A stretch of 64,000 nt of DNA from Clavibacter californiensis (lineage in GTDB: Bacteria > Actinomycetota > Actinomycetes > Actinomycetales > Microbacteriaceae): assembly GCF_021952865.1 (NCBI RefSeq), contig NZ_CP040792.1, positions 1,488,001-1,552,000 of the forward strand, in the 5' to 3' direction. The translations under genes and the position numbers were made by a program. The notes beneath the pieces were generated by a model. That model saw only the letters and a list, made by a program, of their open reading frames with translations, made no database searches and had not been told where the DNA came from. Of the stretch, positions 28,431 through 37,061 are shown piece by piece. Within the stretch, counting starts at the first letter, position 1. The number at the start of each line of letters is the position of its first letter.

Positions 28431-29759
28431 TCATGTGCGGCGCGCGACCGCCTCGTCCGCCTCGATGTCCTCGCGCGCGTCCTCGCGGCGGTCGCGGCCG
28501 TCGCCGTCGTGCGTGACGAGCAGGTGCGGCGTGCGGTGGATCCGGTACGAGACGCGCAGGTGCCGGTGCAGCACGAGCCACGCGATGGCGATGAGGGCGG
28601 CGACGATGCCGCTGGCCGCGCCCACCATGACGGCGGCGCGCGGGCCCCACGTGTTCGCGACCCAGCCGACGATCGGCGCGCCGAGCGGGGTGCCGCCGAC
28701 GAAGATCGCCATGTAGACGGCCATCACGCGGCCCCGCATGCGCGGCTCGACCGTGAGCTGCACGGTGCTGTTGGCGCTCGTCATGAGGGTCTGCGAGACG
28801 ACGCCCACAAGCACCAGGGCCAGCGCGAAGAGCAGGTACGTCGGAGCGATCGCGGCCAGGCCGGTCGCGATGCCGAAGAGCGCGGCGCCCACGAACACCA
28901 GGCGGATGCGGGGCCGCTCGCGGCGGGCCGAGAGCAGGGCGCCCGCGACGGATCCCACGGCGAGGCTCGAGGAGAGCAGCCCGAACTCGGTCGCGCCCTT
29001 GCCGAACTCGACGCTCGCCATGGTGGAGGTGAAGATCGGGAAGTTGTAGCCGAACGCGCCGACGAGGAAGACGATCACGAGGATCACCATGATGTCGGGA
29101 CGGCCGCCGATGTATCGGAAGCCCTCGCGCAGCTGCCCGCGGGACCGGGCGACGCGCTCGGGGCGGCGGAGCTCGCCGACGCGGAGGCGCGTGAGCGCGA
29201 ACAGCACGGCGATGAAGCTCACGGCGTTGATGAGGAACACCCAGCCGGTGCCGACGCCCGCGATGAGCACGCCCGCGACGGCGGGGCCGATCATGCGCGC
29301 CGCGCTGAACGACGCCGAGTTGAGCGCGACGGCGTTCGAGAGGTCGTCGTCGGAGACCAGCTCGGAGACGAAGGACTGCCGGGCGGGCGCGTCGAGCGCG
29401 GACGCGATGCCGAGCAGGAGCGCGAAGAGGTAGACGTGCCAGAGCTCCGCGCGGCCGGAGAGCACGATGAGGCCGAGCCCGAGACCGAGGATCGCCATGC
29501 TGCCCTGCGTGATCATGAGGACGCGCCGCTTGTCGTACCGGTCGGCGATGAGGCCGGCGTAGGGGGAGAGCAGGAGCATCGGGCCGAACTGCAGCGCCAT
29601 GACGATGCCGACCGCGGTCGCGTCGTAGCGGGTGAGCTCGGTGAGGACGATCCAGTCCTGCGCGGTGCGCTGCATCCACGTGCCGACGTTGGAGACGAGC
29701 GCCCCCGCGAACCAGATGCGGTAGTTCGGGGCCCGGAGGCTGCGGAAGACGGCGCTCAT
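28431..29759 (-). CDS. MFS exporter (MFS_3/EntS-like)
   Basis: A 442-residue carrier with about twelve helices, beginning FRSLRAPNYRIWFAGALVSN and with DWIVLTEL and ALDAPARQSFVSELV, the pattern of the MFS_3 subfamily (EntS, TetV-like exporters). The loop GLIADRYDKRR is the MFS signature. The last 40 residues are charged and cytoplasmic. It is co-transcribed with the MarR gene upstream (ATGA overlap at 29756-29759), which suggests repressor-controlled efflux of a toxic compound; the substrate is unknown. Confidence 0.87.
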   Translation of the reverse strand: MSAVFRSLRAPNYRIWFAGALVSNVGTWMQRTAQDWIVLTELTRYDATAVGIVMALQFGPMLLLSPYAGLIADRYDKRRVLMITQGSMAILGLGLGLIVLSGRAELWHVYLFALLLGIASALDAPARQSFVSELVSDDDLSNAVALNSASFSAARMIGPAVAGVLIAGVGTGWVFLINAVSFIAVLFALTRLRVGELRRPERVARSRGQLREGFRYIGGRPDIMVILVIVFLVGAFGYNFPIFTSTMASVEFGKGATEFGLLSSSLAVGSVAGALLSARRERPRIRLVFVGAALFGIATGLAAIAPTYLLFALALVLVGVVSQTLMTSANSTVQLTVEPRMRGRVMAVYMAIFVGGTPLGAPIVGWVANTWGPRAAVMVGAASGIVAALIAIAWLVLHRHLRVSYRIHRTPHLLVTHDGDGRDRREDAREDIEADEAVARRT

Positions 29760-30178
29760 GACGCGGCCATGCGGCCGAGGAGTGCGGCGGCCTCACCGAG
29801 CGTGGCGCGCTCGGCGGCCGTCAGCTCGTCGAGGCGGAGGGAGAGCCAGGCGTTGCGCTGCCGGCGGGTCTCCTGCACGACCCGGCGGCCGGCGTCGGTG
29901 ATGGTGACCGTGACGCGCCGGCCGTCGTCCGGCGCGGGCGAGCGCTCGGCGTATCCCGACTCCACGAGGCAGTTGACCGTGCGGTTCATGCTCGGGGCGG
30001 TGACGCGCTCGAGCTCGGCGAGGCGGCCGGGGCTCGTCGGCCCGTCGCGGAGGAGCAGGGCGAGCACGACGAACTGGCTGTCGCTCAGCTCGTGGTCGGC
30101 CTTCTCGGCCCGCAGGCGGCGGGCGAGGCGCATGACGCCGGCGCGCAGGCTCTGGCTGAGGTCGGGGGAGTCGGGCAT
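29756..30178 (-). CDS. MarR-family transcriptional regulator
   Basis: A 140-residue MarR protein. The winged helix spans about residues 30-100: LSDSQFVVLALLLRDGPTSP, the recognition helix RVTAPSMNRTVNCLVESGY and the wing SPAPDDGRRVTVTITDAG. It is expected to repress its own operon with the MFS exporter and release DNA on binding an aromatic or phenolic ligand. The palindrome at 30193-30211 directly upstream is a good operator. The ATG has no ribosome-binding site but has TAGCCT six bases upstream. Confidence 0.92.
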   Translation of the reverse strand: MPDSPDLSQSLRAGVMRLARRLRAEKADHELSDSQFVVLALLLRDGPTSPGRLAELERVTAPSMNRTVNCLVESGYAERSPAPDDGRRVTVTITDAGRRVVQETRRQRNAWLSLRLDELTAAERATLGEAAALLGRMAAS

Positions 30179-30184
30179 GTTCTT

Positions 30185-30190
30185 AGGCTA
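30185..30190 (-). promoter_or_regulatory. Putative -10 box, leaderless marR
   Basis: Reading on the minus strand, TAGCCT is followed by exactly six bases and the ATG at 30178. It directly abuts the palindromic operator. Confidence 0.5.
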
Positions 30191-30192
30191 GC

Positions 30193-30211
30193 TCATTAGT
30201 CCTGCTAATGA
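30193..30211. promoter_or_regulatory. MarR operator palindrome
   Basis: TCATTAG-TCCTG-CTAATGA, perfect 7-base arms with a 5-base spacer, unusually AT-rich for the region. It lies just upstream of the marR -10 box, where a bound dimer would block the promoter. Confidence 0.7.
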
Positions 30212-30365
30212 CTCGTCGCAGCGTGACGGGATCCTGCGAGGGCGCCGTGGACGGACACGCGCCGGGGCGCCGGCCGCCCGGCCGGGCAGGATGGGAGGAC
30301 ACCGCCGGCCGCGATGAACCCGCGATGACGCGGGCACCGGCCGAGCGACCAGAGGAGACACGGAC

Positions 30366-30548
30366 ATGACCCATCACGACGGCACGGCCGACGCGCACGA
30401 CGACGACGCGAAGCTCGGCGGCGACGGCACGATCCCCGCTGGTGCGACCGGCGTCGCCGCCGGCCACGACGGCGGGAACGACCACTTCGAGCCCGAGGAG
30501 GACACGCCGCACCACACGGACGAGGACGGCGACGGCGCCGACGCCTAG
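30366..30548 (+). CDS. Small acidic His/Asp-rich protein
   Basis: A 60-residue protein of very low complexity, about one third Asp or Glu plus eight His, with HH pairs near both ends (MTHHDG and TPHHTDEDGDGADA). No membrane segment or fold is predicted; it is probably disordered and might bind divalent metal, but that is a guess from composition. A GAGGAG site lies 10 bases before the ATG and is the main argument that it is real. It stands alone between marR and the hydrolase gene. Confidence 0.6.
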   Translation: MTHHDGTADAHDDDAKLGGDGTIPAGATGVAAGHDGGNDHFEPEEDTPHHTDEDGDGADA

Positions 30549-30638
30549 CCCGGTCGACCCGGCGCCTGCGGCCCGCGCGGGCACCGGGTCGTCCGCTCCA
30601 CGGGCGACGAAGCAGCCGGGCGCGTCCCTGCGTCCGCG

Positions 30639-30644
30639 TAGCCT
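30639..30644 (+). promoter_or_regulatory. Putative -10 box of hydrolase gene
   Basis: TAGCCT eight bases before the GTG at 30653, close to the leaderless arrangement seen elsewhere. Confidence 0.35.
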
Positions 30645-30652
30645 GGATCCCC

Positions 30653-31486
30653 GTGGACACCGCGACCAACCCCCTCGACGGCACGCGCATCGCCTACAGG
30701 ACCTTCGACGCCCGGCCGGCTGATGCCCGGCCTGGGGGCGACGATCCCCGCGAGCCGGCGCGCGCACCCGTCGTGCTCGTGCACGGCACCGCCCTCTCGC
30801 AGGCGATCTGGCGCGGCTTCGGCTGGGTGCGGGCGCTGTCCCCGACGCGGCCCGTGATCACGCTGGACCTCCGCGGCCACGGTCGCAGCGGCACCCCGCA
30901 CGACCCCGCGGCCTACGCGATGGACCTCATGGTCGCGGACGTCGTGGCCGTGCTCGACGCGGTCGGCGCGTCCGTCGTGCACCACGTGGGCTACAGCCTC
31001 GGCGCGCGGGTCGGCTTCTCGCTGGCCGCCGCGCATCCCGACCGCCTTCTCTCGACGTCGAGCCTCGGCGGATCCCCGCGCAGCGGCGTCGGCGTCTTCG
31101 ACCGCGTGTTCTTCCCCGGCTGCATCGACACACTGGAGGCGGGCGGCATGCCGGGCTTCCTCGAGGCGTGGGAGCAGCACAGCGGGCATCCGGTGGACTC
31201 CGCGACGCGCGGGGCGTTCCTCGCGGACGACGCGCGGGCGCTCGCCGCCTACATGCGCGAGTCGGAGCGGGACGCGGGCGTGCCCGACCAGGTCGTCGCC
31301 GGATCCGCGGTGCCGCTGCTGCTCGTCGCGGGCACGCGGGATCCCGAGCGGCTCCGCGCCGCGCACCACGTGAAGGCGCTCCGGCCGGACGCGCCGCTCG
31401 TGGAGCTCGCGGGGGCGACGCACGCGGACACCCCGCGGCACCCGGACGCGCTGCCGGCCGTGGCCGCCTTCATCGACGCGCTCTGA
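30653..31486 (+). CDS. Alpha/beta hydrolase
   Basis: A 277-residue alpha/beta-hydrolase-fold enzyme. The oxyanion strand is VVLVHGTALSQAIW, then ITLDLRGHGRSGTP, the nucleophile elbow GYSLGAR with Ser, the acid in VAGTRDPERL and the base His in GATHADTP complete a plausible triad. The substrate (ester, lactone, epoxide) cannot be told. A non-conserved insert (DARPADARPGGDDPREPARAP) follows strand 1. The gene converges on the GH15 gene; three direct 9-base repeats follow its stop. Confidence 0.87.
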   Translation: MDTATNPLDGTRIAYRTFDARPADARPGGDDPREPARAPVVLVHGTALSQAIWRGFGWVRALSPTRPVITLDLRGHGRSGTPHDPAAYAMDLMVADVVAVLDAVGASVVHHVGYSLGARVGFSLAAAHPDRLLSTSSLGGSPRSGVGVFDRVFFPGCIDTLEAGGMPGFLEAWEQHSGHPVDSATRGAFLADDARALAAYMRESERDAGVPDQVVAGSAVPLLLVAGTRDPERLRAAHHVKALRPDAPLVELAGATHADTPRHPDALPAVAAFIDAL

Positions 31487-31487
31487 C

Positions 31488-31514
31488 GGCCGACCCGGCC
31501 GACCCGGCCGACCC
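31488..31514. repeat. Three direct copies of a 9-base repeat
   Basis: ggccgaccc three times in tandem immediately after the hydrolase stop, between convergent genes. It may reflect slippage; no hairpin is formed by the repeat itself. Confidence 0.75.
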
Positions 31515-31553
31515 GGGCGGCCCGTGCGGCCCGCCCGGCGTGCGCGCGCCGGA

Positions 31554-33422
31554 TCAGGCCGAGGCCGCCGACCCGCCGCGCGCCGCGTGCGCGTGCGCGA
31601 GCGCGGCGTTGCCGTCCTGGTGAGCGCGGTCGAGGTCGTCCGGGTGCGCGGCGGCCGCGGCTTCCAGCGCATCCGCCGCTCGGACGAGCGCGAGGTGCGA
31701 CAGCGCCTGCGGCACGTTGCCCGCCTGGCGCTCCCCGACCGGGTCGTACTCCTCCGAGAGGAGTCCGACGTCGTTGCAGAGGGCGACGAGCCGGTCCATC
31801 AGCGCTCGGCCGTCGGCCTGGCGGCCGGACCGGGCGTACTGCTCGACCAGCCAGAAGGAGCAGGCGAGGAACGGGTACTCGCCCGCGGGCAGCCCGTCGA
31901 CGCCCGCGCTGGTGTCGTAGCGCAGCAGGAAGCCCTCGTGCATCAGCGTCCGCTCCATCTGCTCCACGGTGGCGAGCATGCGCGGGTCGTCGTAGGCGCA
32001 GAAGCCGGCCTGGGCGAGGATCAGGAGCGAGGCGTCCACGGCGGTCGTGCCGTAGTGCTGGCGGAAGGCGCCGGTCTCGGGATCCACGCCCCTGTCGAGG
32101 ATCTCGTCGCGCACCCGGTCGCGCAGGTCCTTCCACTGCTCCACCGGGCCGTCGAGCCCGTGCCCCTCGACGCCCTGCACCGCGCAGTCGAGGGCCGCCC
32201 AGATCATCGCCCGCGAGTGGGTGAAGTGCTGCTCGGCGCCGCGGATCTCCCAGATGCCGCTGTCCTGCCGCTCCCAGTTCTCCTCCACGAAGCCGATGAG
32301 CGCACGCTGCAGCGGCCAGGAGAACTCCGTCTCGCCGACGCCCGCGTCGCGCGCAGCCTGGAGCGCGAGCATCACCTCGCCGATCACGTCGGCCTGGTAC
32401 TGCTCGAACGCGCCGTTGCCGACGCGCACCGGGCCGGAGCCCTGGTAGCCGGGCAGGCTCTGGAGGTCGCGCTCGGGGAGGTACCGCTCGCCGCTCAGGC
32501 CGTACATGATCTGCACGTCGCCCGGATCCCCGGCGATGGCGCGCAGCAGCCACGTGCGCCACTCGTCGGCCTCGCTCTCGAAGCCGTGCGCGAGGAGGAC
32601 CTCGAGGGTGAGCGACGCGTCGCGGAGCCACACGTAGCGGTAGTCCCAGTTGCGGGATCCGCCGAACTGCTCGGGGAGGCTCGTGGTCGCCGCCGCGACG
32701 ATGCCGCCCGTGTCCTCGTGCGTGAGCGCGCGGAGCACGAGCAGCGACCGGCGGACCGCGGCCTGGTGCGGGCCGGAGTGCTCGATGGAGCTGGCCCACG
32801 ACTCCCACCACTCGGTCGTGTGCTCGAGGGCGGCGTCGACGTCGAAGGCGGGCGGCTCGCTGCGGTGGGAGGGGTACCAGGTGAGGGCCGAGTCGACCGT
32901 CTCGCCCGCGGAGACGTCGAAGCCGACGCCGTGGTGGTGGTTCGTGGCCGTGAGCTCGGGGCCGCGCACGACGACGGCGTCGGGGCCGGCCACGGCGACG
33001 AGGCGCGGGTCGTCGCCGTCGAGCTTGCGGATCCACGGCAGCGCGGTCGCGTAGCCGAAGCGCAGGCGCAGGTCGCCCTGCATCCGCACGGTGCCGCTGA
33101 TCCCGCGCACGCGCCGCACGACGTCCGCCCGGCGGTCGCCCATGGACATGAAGTCGGTGACCTCGACGGCGCCCTCGGGCGTCTCCCACCTGGTCCAGAG
33201 CACGAAGGTGTTGCCGAGGTAGGTGCGCTGGGAGACGGTGGCGTCGGGCGAGGCGGGCGCGAGCTTCCACGCGCCGTGCTCCTCCGTGCCGAGGAGCGCG
33301 CCGAACATGGACGCGGAGTCGAAGCGGGGGAGGCACAGCCAGTCGATGGATCCGTCGCGGGCGACCAGCGCTCCCGTGTGGCAGTCCCCGATGAGTGCGT
33401 AGTCCTCGATGCGCATGGCCAT
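31554..33422 (-). CDS. Glycoside hydrolase family 15 protein
   Basis: A 622-residue GH15 enzyme (glucoamylase or trehalase type). The N-terminal beta-sandwich starts RIEDYALIGDCHTGALVARD and has GSIDWLCLPRFDS; the (alpha/alpha)6 catalytic barrel has GGSRNWDYRYVWLRDASLTL, GIWEIRGAEQHFTHSRAM and LLSEEYDP. The acids in WEIRG and EEYDP are the probable catalytic pair by analogy with GH15. Mycobacterial homologues hydrolyse trehalose. No signal peptide, so cytoplasmic. The ATG at 33422 is preferred because GGGAG lies 8 bases upstream; ATG 33416 is the alternative. It is divergent from the G6PD paralogue, 56 bases away, suggesting shared control. Confidence 0.9.
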   Translation of the reverse strand: MAMRIEDYALIGDCHTGALVARDGSIDWLCLPRFDSASMFGALLGTEEHGAWKLAPASPDATVSQRTYLGNTFVLWTRWETPEGAVEVTDFMSMGDRRADVVRRVRGISGTVRMQGDLRLRFGYATALPWIRKLDGDDPRLVAVAGPDAVVVRGPELTATNHHHGVGFDVSAGETVDSALTWYPSHRSEPPAFDVDAALEHTTEWWESWASSIEHSGPHQAAVRRSLLVLRALTHEDTGGIVAAATTSLPEQFGGSRNWDYRYVWLRDASLTLEVLLAHGFESEADEWRTWLLRAIAGDPGDVQIMYGLSGERYLPERDLQSLPGYQGSGPVRVGNGAFEQYQADVIGEVMLALQAARDAGVGETEFSWPLQRALIGFVEENWERQDSGIWEIRGAEQHFTHSRAMIWAALDCAVQGVEGHGLDGPVEQWKDLRDRVRDEILDRGVDPETGAFRQHYGTTAVDASLLILAQAGFCAYDDPRMLATVEQMERTLMHEGFLLRYDTSAGVDGLPAGEYPFLACSFWLVEQYARSGRQADGRALMDRLVALCNDVGLLSEEYDPVGERQAGNVPQALSHLALVRAADALEAAAAAHPDDLDRAHQDGNAALAHAHAARGGSAASA

Positions 33423-33466
33423 GCGCAATGCTCCCACGGGTCGCCTGCGTTCCCGCACGCGCCGCG

Positions 33467-33472
33467 TAGCCT
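33467..33472 (+). promoter_or_regulatory. Putative -10 box, leaderless G6PD gene
   Basis: TAGCCT lies exactly six bases before the ATG at 33479. There is no ribosome-binding site. Confidence 0.45.
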
Positions 33473-33478
33473 GGCCAC

Positions 33479-34861
33479 ATGCCCGCGACCTCCACGCTCC
33501 TCGTCCTCGGCGCCAGCGGCGACCTCTCCGCGCGCCTCCTCCTCCCCGGCCTCGGCGAGCTCCTCGCCCACCGCCCCGACCTCGACCTCCAGCTGGTGGG
33601 TGCGGGCACGGAGGACTGGGACGACGATCGGTGGCTCGAGGTCGTCAGGACCTCGTTCGCCTCGCTCGGCGCGGAGGGCCCCGCGGTCGACCGCGTGCTC
33701 GCCGGCACGACCTACCACGCCGCCGACGTCACCTCCCAGGCCGACCTCGAGCGCCTCTTCGCGGCCTGCGACGCGGCGCCCGCCGTCTACTTCGCGCTGC
33801 CGCCGGCCGTCACCGAGAGGGCGTGCGAGGCCATGACCGGCATGACGCTGCCCGAGGGCACGTCGCTGTCGCTCGAGAAGCCGTTCGGCACCGACCTCGC
33901 GAGCGCGCAGGCGCTCAACCGCCTGCTCGCCACGCTCGTGCCGGAGGAGCGCACGCATCGGGTGGACCACTTCCTGGGCCGCTCGACCGTGCGGAACCTC
34001 CTCGGCCTGCGCTTCGCGAACCGGCTGCTCGAGCCCGTGTGGAACGCGCAGCACATCGCGAGCGTCGAGATCGTCTACGACGAGCAGCTCGCCCTCGAGG
34101 GCCGCGCCCGCTACTACGACGGCGCGGGCGCTCTGGCCGACATGATCCAGAGCCACCTGCTGCAGGTGATGGCCGTCTTCGCGATGGAGGCGCCCGCCAC
34201 CACCGACGCGCGGGACGTCCGCGATCAGAAGGCGCTCGTGCTCCGCGCGACGCGGCCATGGGGCGGCGACCCGGTGGCGTCGTCGCGTCGCGCACGCTAC
34301 TCGGCCGGCGACGTCGAGGGGCGCCAGCTCCCGGCCTACGCCGACGAGGCGGGCGTGGATCCCGGCCGCGGCACCGAGACGCTCGCCGAGATGACCGTCG
34401 AGATCGCCAACTGGCGCTGGGCGGGCGTGCCCTTCCGGCTGCGCTCCGGAAAGGCGCTCAAGGACCACCGCCGCGAGATCGTCGTGACCTTCCAGCCCGC
34501 GCCGCACGTGCCCACCGGGCTGCGCGGCCCGCACGAGCCCGACCGCATCCGAATCCTCATCGCCCCCGATGAGCTGCACCTGGAGCTCAACGTCAACGGC
34601 CCGGCCGACCCGGACGTCATCGACCGCGCCGAGCTGGTCACGGCATTCGACCCGGGCGACCTGCCGCCGTACGGCCAGGTCATCGACGGGATCATCTCGG
34701 ACGACGAGGCGCTCTCGGTGCGCGGCGACACGGCCGAGGAGTGCTGGCGCATCGTCGAGCCGGTCATCGCGGCGTGGCGCGCGGGCGAGGTGCCGCTAGA
34801 GGAGTACCCGGCCGGATCCGCGGGACCGTGGGACGGTCCGCAGGTGGCGCCGAAGGGCTGA
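33479..34861 (+). CDS. Glucose-6-phosphate dehydrogenase paralogue
   Basis: A 460-residue protein of the G6PD family. The NADP-binding motif GASGDLSARLLLPGL is at the N-terminus, followed by SLEKPFGTDLASAQ, the His-Asp pair in RVDHFLG (residues 161-167), the second catalytic-type His in DMIQSHLLQVMA, and LRSGKALK. Canonical enzymes have Lys-Glu after HYLG; here it is Arg168-Ser169, so a substrate-contacting Lys is changed. It is slightly short (usual 480-515). No opcA, tal, tkt or gnd gene is adjacent, which argues for a second, specialised copy rather than the main zwf. Oxidation of glucose-6-phosphate or a related sugar phosphate is likely but unproven. Confidence 0.85.
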   Translation: MPATSTLLVLGASGDLSARLLLPGLGELLAHRPDLDLQLVGAGTEDWDDDRWLEVVRTSFASLGAEGPAVDRVLAGTTYHAADVTSQADLERLFAACDAAPAVYFALPPAVTERACEAMTGMTLPEGTSLSLEKPFGTDLASAQALNRLLATLVPEERTHRVDHFLGRSTVRNLLGLRFANRLLEPVWNAQHIASVEIVYDEQLALEGRARYYDGAGALADMIQSHLLQVMAVFAMEAPATTDARDVRDQKALVLRATRPWGGDPVASSRRARYSAGDVEGRQLPAYADEAGVDPGRGTETLAEMTVEIANWRWAGVPFRLRSGKALKDHRREIVVTFQPAPHVPTGLRGPHEPDRIRILIAPDELHLELNVNGPADPDVIDRAELVTAFDPGDLPPYGQVIDGIISDDEALSVRGDTAEECWRIVEPVIAAWRAGEVPLEEYPAGSAGPWDGPQVAPKG

Positions 34862-34892
34862 CGCACCCGGTTCGCTCGGTCGTCGTGGGCGG

Positions 34893-35549
34893 CTAGGCGC
34901 GGAGCATGGAGCGGAGCGCCGCGGGGACGCGGCGCGGGTCGCCGGCGAGCTCGGCGAGGGAGCCGTCGAGCGGATCCTCGTCGAAGACCGCGAGCTCGCG
35001 CGCGACCGCGTCCTGCCGGTCGGCGGCCTCGCGCTCGGACGTGTCGCCCCCGTCGGATCCCGTGGCCCGCGCGTCCTCGAGCGGGAGGGCGGCCGCGGCG
35101 GGGGAGGCCCCGAGCGCGAGCGCCACGTCGCGGGCGATGTGCGCCGTCATCAGCTCGTCGAAGAAGCCGGCCGTCGTGTCGGGCGTGCGGCGGACGAGCG
35201 CCCACGCGCCGTCGGGGCCGAAGTGGTGCGCGAGCGCGGCCTGCACGATGAGGGTCAGCGGGCGGAGGTCCGGCTCGCGGTCGGCGTCGGGCGCATCGGA
35301 TCCGTCGGCGATCGCCGCGGTGGCGGACGGCTCGTCGGGCACGGCCTTGTGCGCGGGCACGTGCGTCGGCCGCACGGGGCCGCCGTGGAGCCGGGCGGCG
35401 ATCGCGGCCAGCTCGCCGGTGGCGGTCGAGACCGCGGGCGCGGGCGGTGCGGCGACGGGTCCCCGTCCGCCGGACCTCGGGTCGGACGCGGAGGCCGCGG
35501 CGGGCGCGGCCTCGGTCGGGACGGACTTGCCTCTGCGCCACCGGAACAT
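34893..35549 (-). CDS. Conserved hypothetical, helical
   Basis: A 218-residue soluble protein I do not recognise. The N-terminal 45 residues are basic then Ala/Pro-rich; a helical central domain (about 80-140, including LTLIVQAALAHHFGPDGAWALV and TAGFFDELMTAHIARDVALALG) is followed by an acidic linker and LAELAGDPRRVPAALRSMLRA. A GGGGAGG site sits 9 bases before the ATG at 35549 and selects this start. It is divergent from the mscS gene. Confidence 0.68.
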   Translation of the reverse strand: MFRWRRGKSVPTEAAPAAASASDPRSGGRGPVAAPPAPAVSTATGELAAIAARLHGGPVRPTHVPAHKAVPDEPSATAAIADGSDAPDADREPDLRPLTLIVQAALAHHFGPDGAWALVRRTPDTTAGFFDELMTAHIARDVALALGASPAAAALPLEDARATGSDGGDTSEREAADRQDAVARELAVFDEDPLDGSLAELAGDPRRVPAALRSMLRA

Positions 35550-35759
35550 GATCCACGGCCTCCCCGATCGCACCGCCGCGATCACGCTCATCATCGTGGG
35601 CGACACGCCCGGGCTCACCCGCGACACGCCGGTGTTCCCGCGGTGGGGGCGCGGGGTCCGCGCCCGGTGCGCCCCTCGACGCGCGGCCGGCGGGGCGCGG
35701 AGCGCCTGCGAGACTGGACGCCCGGGACAGCGCGGTCCGCCCGACCCCCTGGAGGATCC

Positions 35760-36989
35760 GTGGACCTGCCCGCCCTGCTCGCCGTGCCCGCCGTCGCCGT
35801 GACCGTCACGCTGCTCGCCGCCGTGGCCGCCGCCCTGCTCGTCACCGCCGTCGTCGCCGTCGTCGTGCGCGTCGTCGCTCGGCGCCGGGAGTGGGCGGCT
35901 CAGCTCGTCATCCGCGCCCGCCGCCCCTTCCGCGTGCTGCTCGTGGTGGTCGCCGTCTGGATCGCGCTCCGTGCCTCGGTCGCGCCGGGGGAGGTGCGCG
36001 ACGGCCTCGACCACCTGCTGCACGTGACCACGATCGTCGCGGCCGCCTGGCTGGTGTGCGCGCTCGCGATCTTCTTCGAGGACCTCGGCCTCAGCCGCTA
36101 CCGCGTGGACGTCGCCGACAACCGGATCGCGCGCCGGGTGCGCACGCAGGTGCTCATCATCCGGCGGCTCACGGTGGTGGCGATCGTGGTCGTCGCGATC
36201 GGCGCGATCCTGCTGACCTTCCCGGGCGCCCGGGCCGCGGGCGCCAGCGTCCTCGCCTCCGCGGGGCTCGTGTCGATCGTCGCGGGCCTCGCCGCGCAGT
36301 CGACGCTCGCCAACGTGTTCGCCGGGATGCAGCTCGCCTTCAGCGACGCCATCCGGGTGGACGACGTCGTGATCGTCGAGACGGAGTGGGGCCGCGTGGA
36401 GGAGATCACGCTGACCTACGTGGTCGTCCACATCTGGGACGACCGGCGGATGGTGCTGCCGTCGACCTACTTCACGACCACGCCGTTCCAGAACTGGACC
36501 CGCACCAAGTCGGAGCTCCTCGGTGCTGTGGAGCTCGACCTCGACTGGCGCGCGACGCCCGCCAGCATGCGCGAGGAGCTCGACCGGGTGCTCGCGACGA
36601 CCGACCTCTGGGACGGCCGCGTCTCCGTGCTGCAGGTGACGGACGCGATCGGCGGCTACGTGCGGATCCGCGTGCTCGTCTCCGCCGTCGACGCGCCCAC
36701 CCTGTTCGACCTGCGCTGCCTCGTGCGCGAGCGCCTCGTCGCGTTCCTGCACGAGCACAGCCCGCAGTCGCTGCCGCGGACGCGCGTCCAGATGGTGGAT
36801 CCGCACGAGCACGGCGACGCGCCCCGAGCGGGACGGCGCGCGGGCGGGGCCGAGCCGATGGGCCTGTTCTCGGGGACGGCGCAGGGCGACTCGCGCGCCA
36901 GCCAGTTCACCGGGCCGATCTCCACCGTGCCGGACGCCGAGCGCATCGACCTCGAGGTCGACGGCGACAGGTGGCGCACGCACGACTGA
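35760..36989 (+). CDS. MscS-family mechanosensitive channel
   Basis: A 409-residue small-conductance mechanosensitive channel. Four N-terminal helices (about 5-150) include the pore-lining one ASVLASAGLVSIVAGLAAQS, followed by the beta domain (DAIRVDDVVIVETEWGRVEEI and MVLPSTYFTTTPFQNWTR) and the alpha/beta C-terminal domain. It opens under membrane tension to release solutes on hypo-osmotic shock. A GGAGG site precedes the GTG at 35760. The 60-residue C-terminal tail, with RAGRRAGGAEPMG, is longer than in E. coli MscS and probably disordered. Two hairpins follow. Confidence 0.9.
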   Translation: MDLPALLAVPAVAVTVTLLAAVAAALLVTAVVAVVVRVVARRREWAAQLVIRARRPFRVLLVVVAVWIALRASVAPGEVRDGLDHLLHVTTIVAAAWLVCALAIFFEDLGLSRYRVDVADNRIARRVRTQVLIIRRLTVVAIVVVAIGAILLTFPGARAAGASVLASAGLVSIVAGLAAQSTLANVFAGMQLAFSDAIRVDDVVIVETEWGRVEEITLTYVVVHIWDDRRMVLPSTYFTTTPFQNWTRTKSELLGAVELDLDWRATPASMREELDRVLATTDLWDGRVSVLQVTDAIGGYVRIRVLVSAVDAPTLFDLRCLVRERLVAFLHEHSPQSLPRTRVQMVDPHEHGDAPRAGRRAGGAEPMGLFSGTAQGDSRASQFTGPISTVPDAERIDLEVDGDRWRTHD

Positions 36990-36990
36990 G

Positions 36991-37010
36991 GCCCGCGAGC
37001 ACCCGCGGGC
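36991..37010. terminator. Hairpin after mscS, proximal
   Basis: GCCCGCG (36991-36997) pairs with CGCGGGC (37004-37010) around a 6-base loop, directly after the stop codon. Confidence 0.5.
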
Positions 37011-37017
37011 ACATGAG

Positions 37018-37047
37018 GACGCGCACGCCCGGGTGGACGTGCGCGTC
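37018..37047. terminator. Hairpin between convergent mscS and small membrane gene
   Basis: GACGCGCACG (37018-37027) pairs perfectly with CGTGCGCGTC (37038-37047) around a 10-base loop. It can terminate both convergent genes. Confidence 0.65.
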
Positions 37048-37061
37048 GCGCAGCGGAGCGG

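Noticed and set aside
31488-31514. Repeat as a mobile-element end
   Set aside because: Only three 9-base tandem units, no transposase, no flanking duplication.
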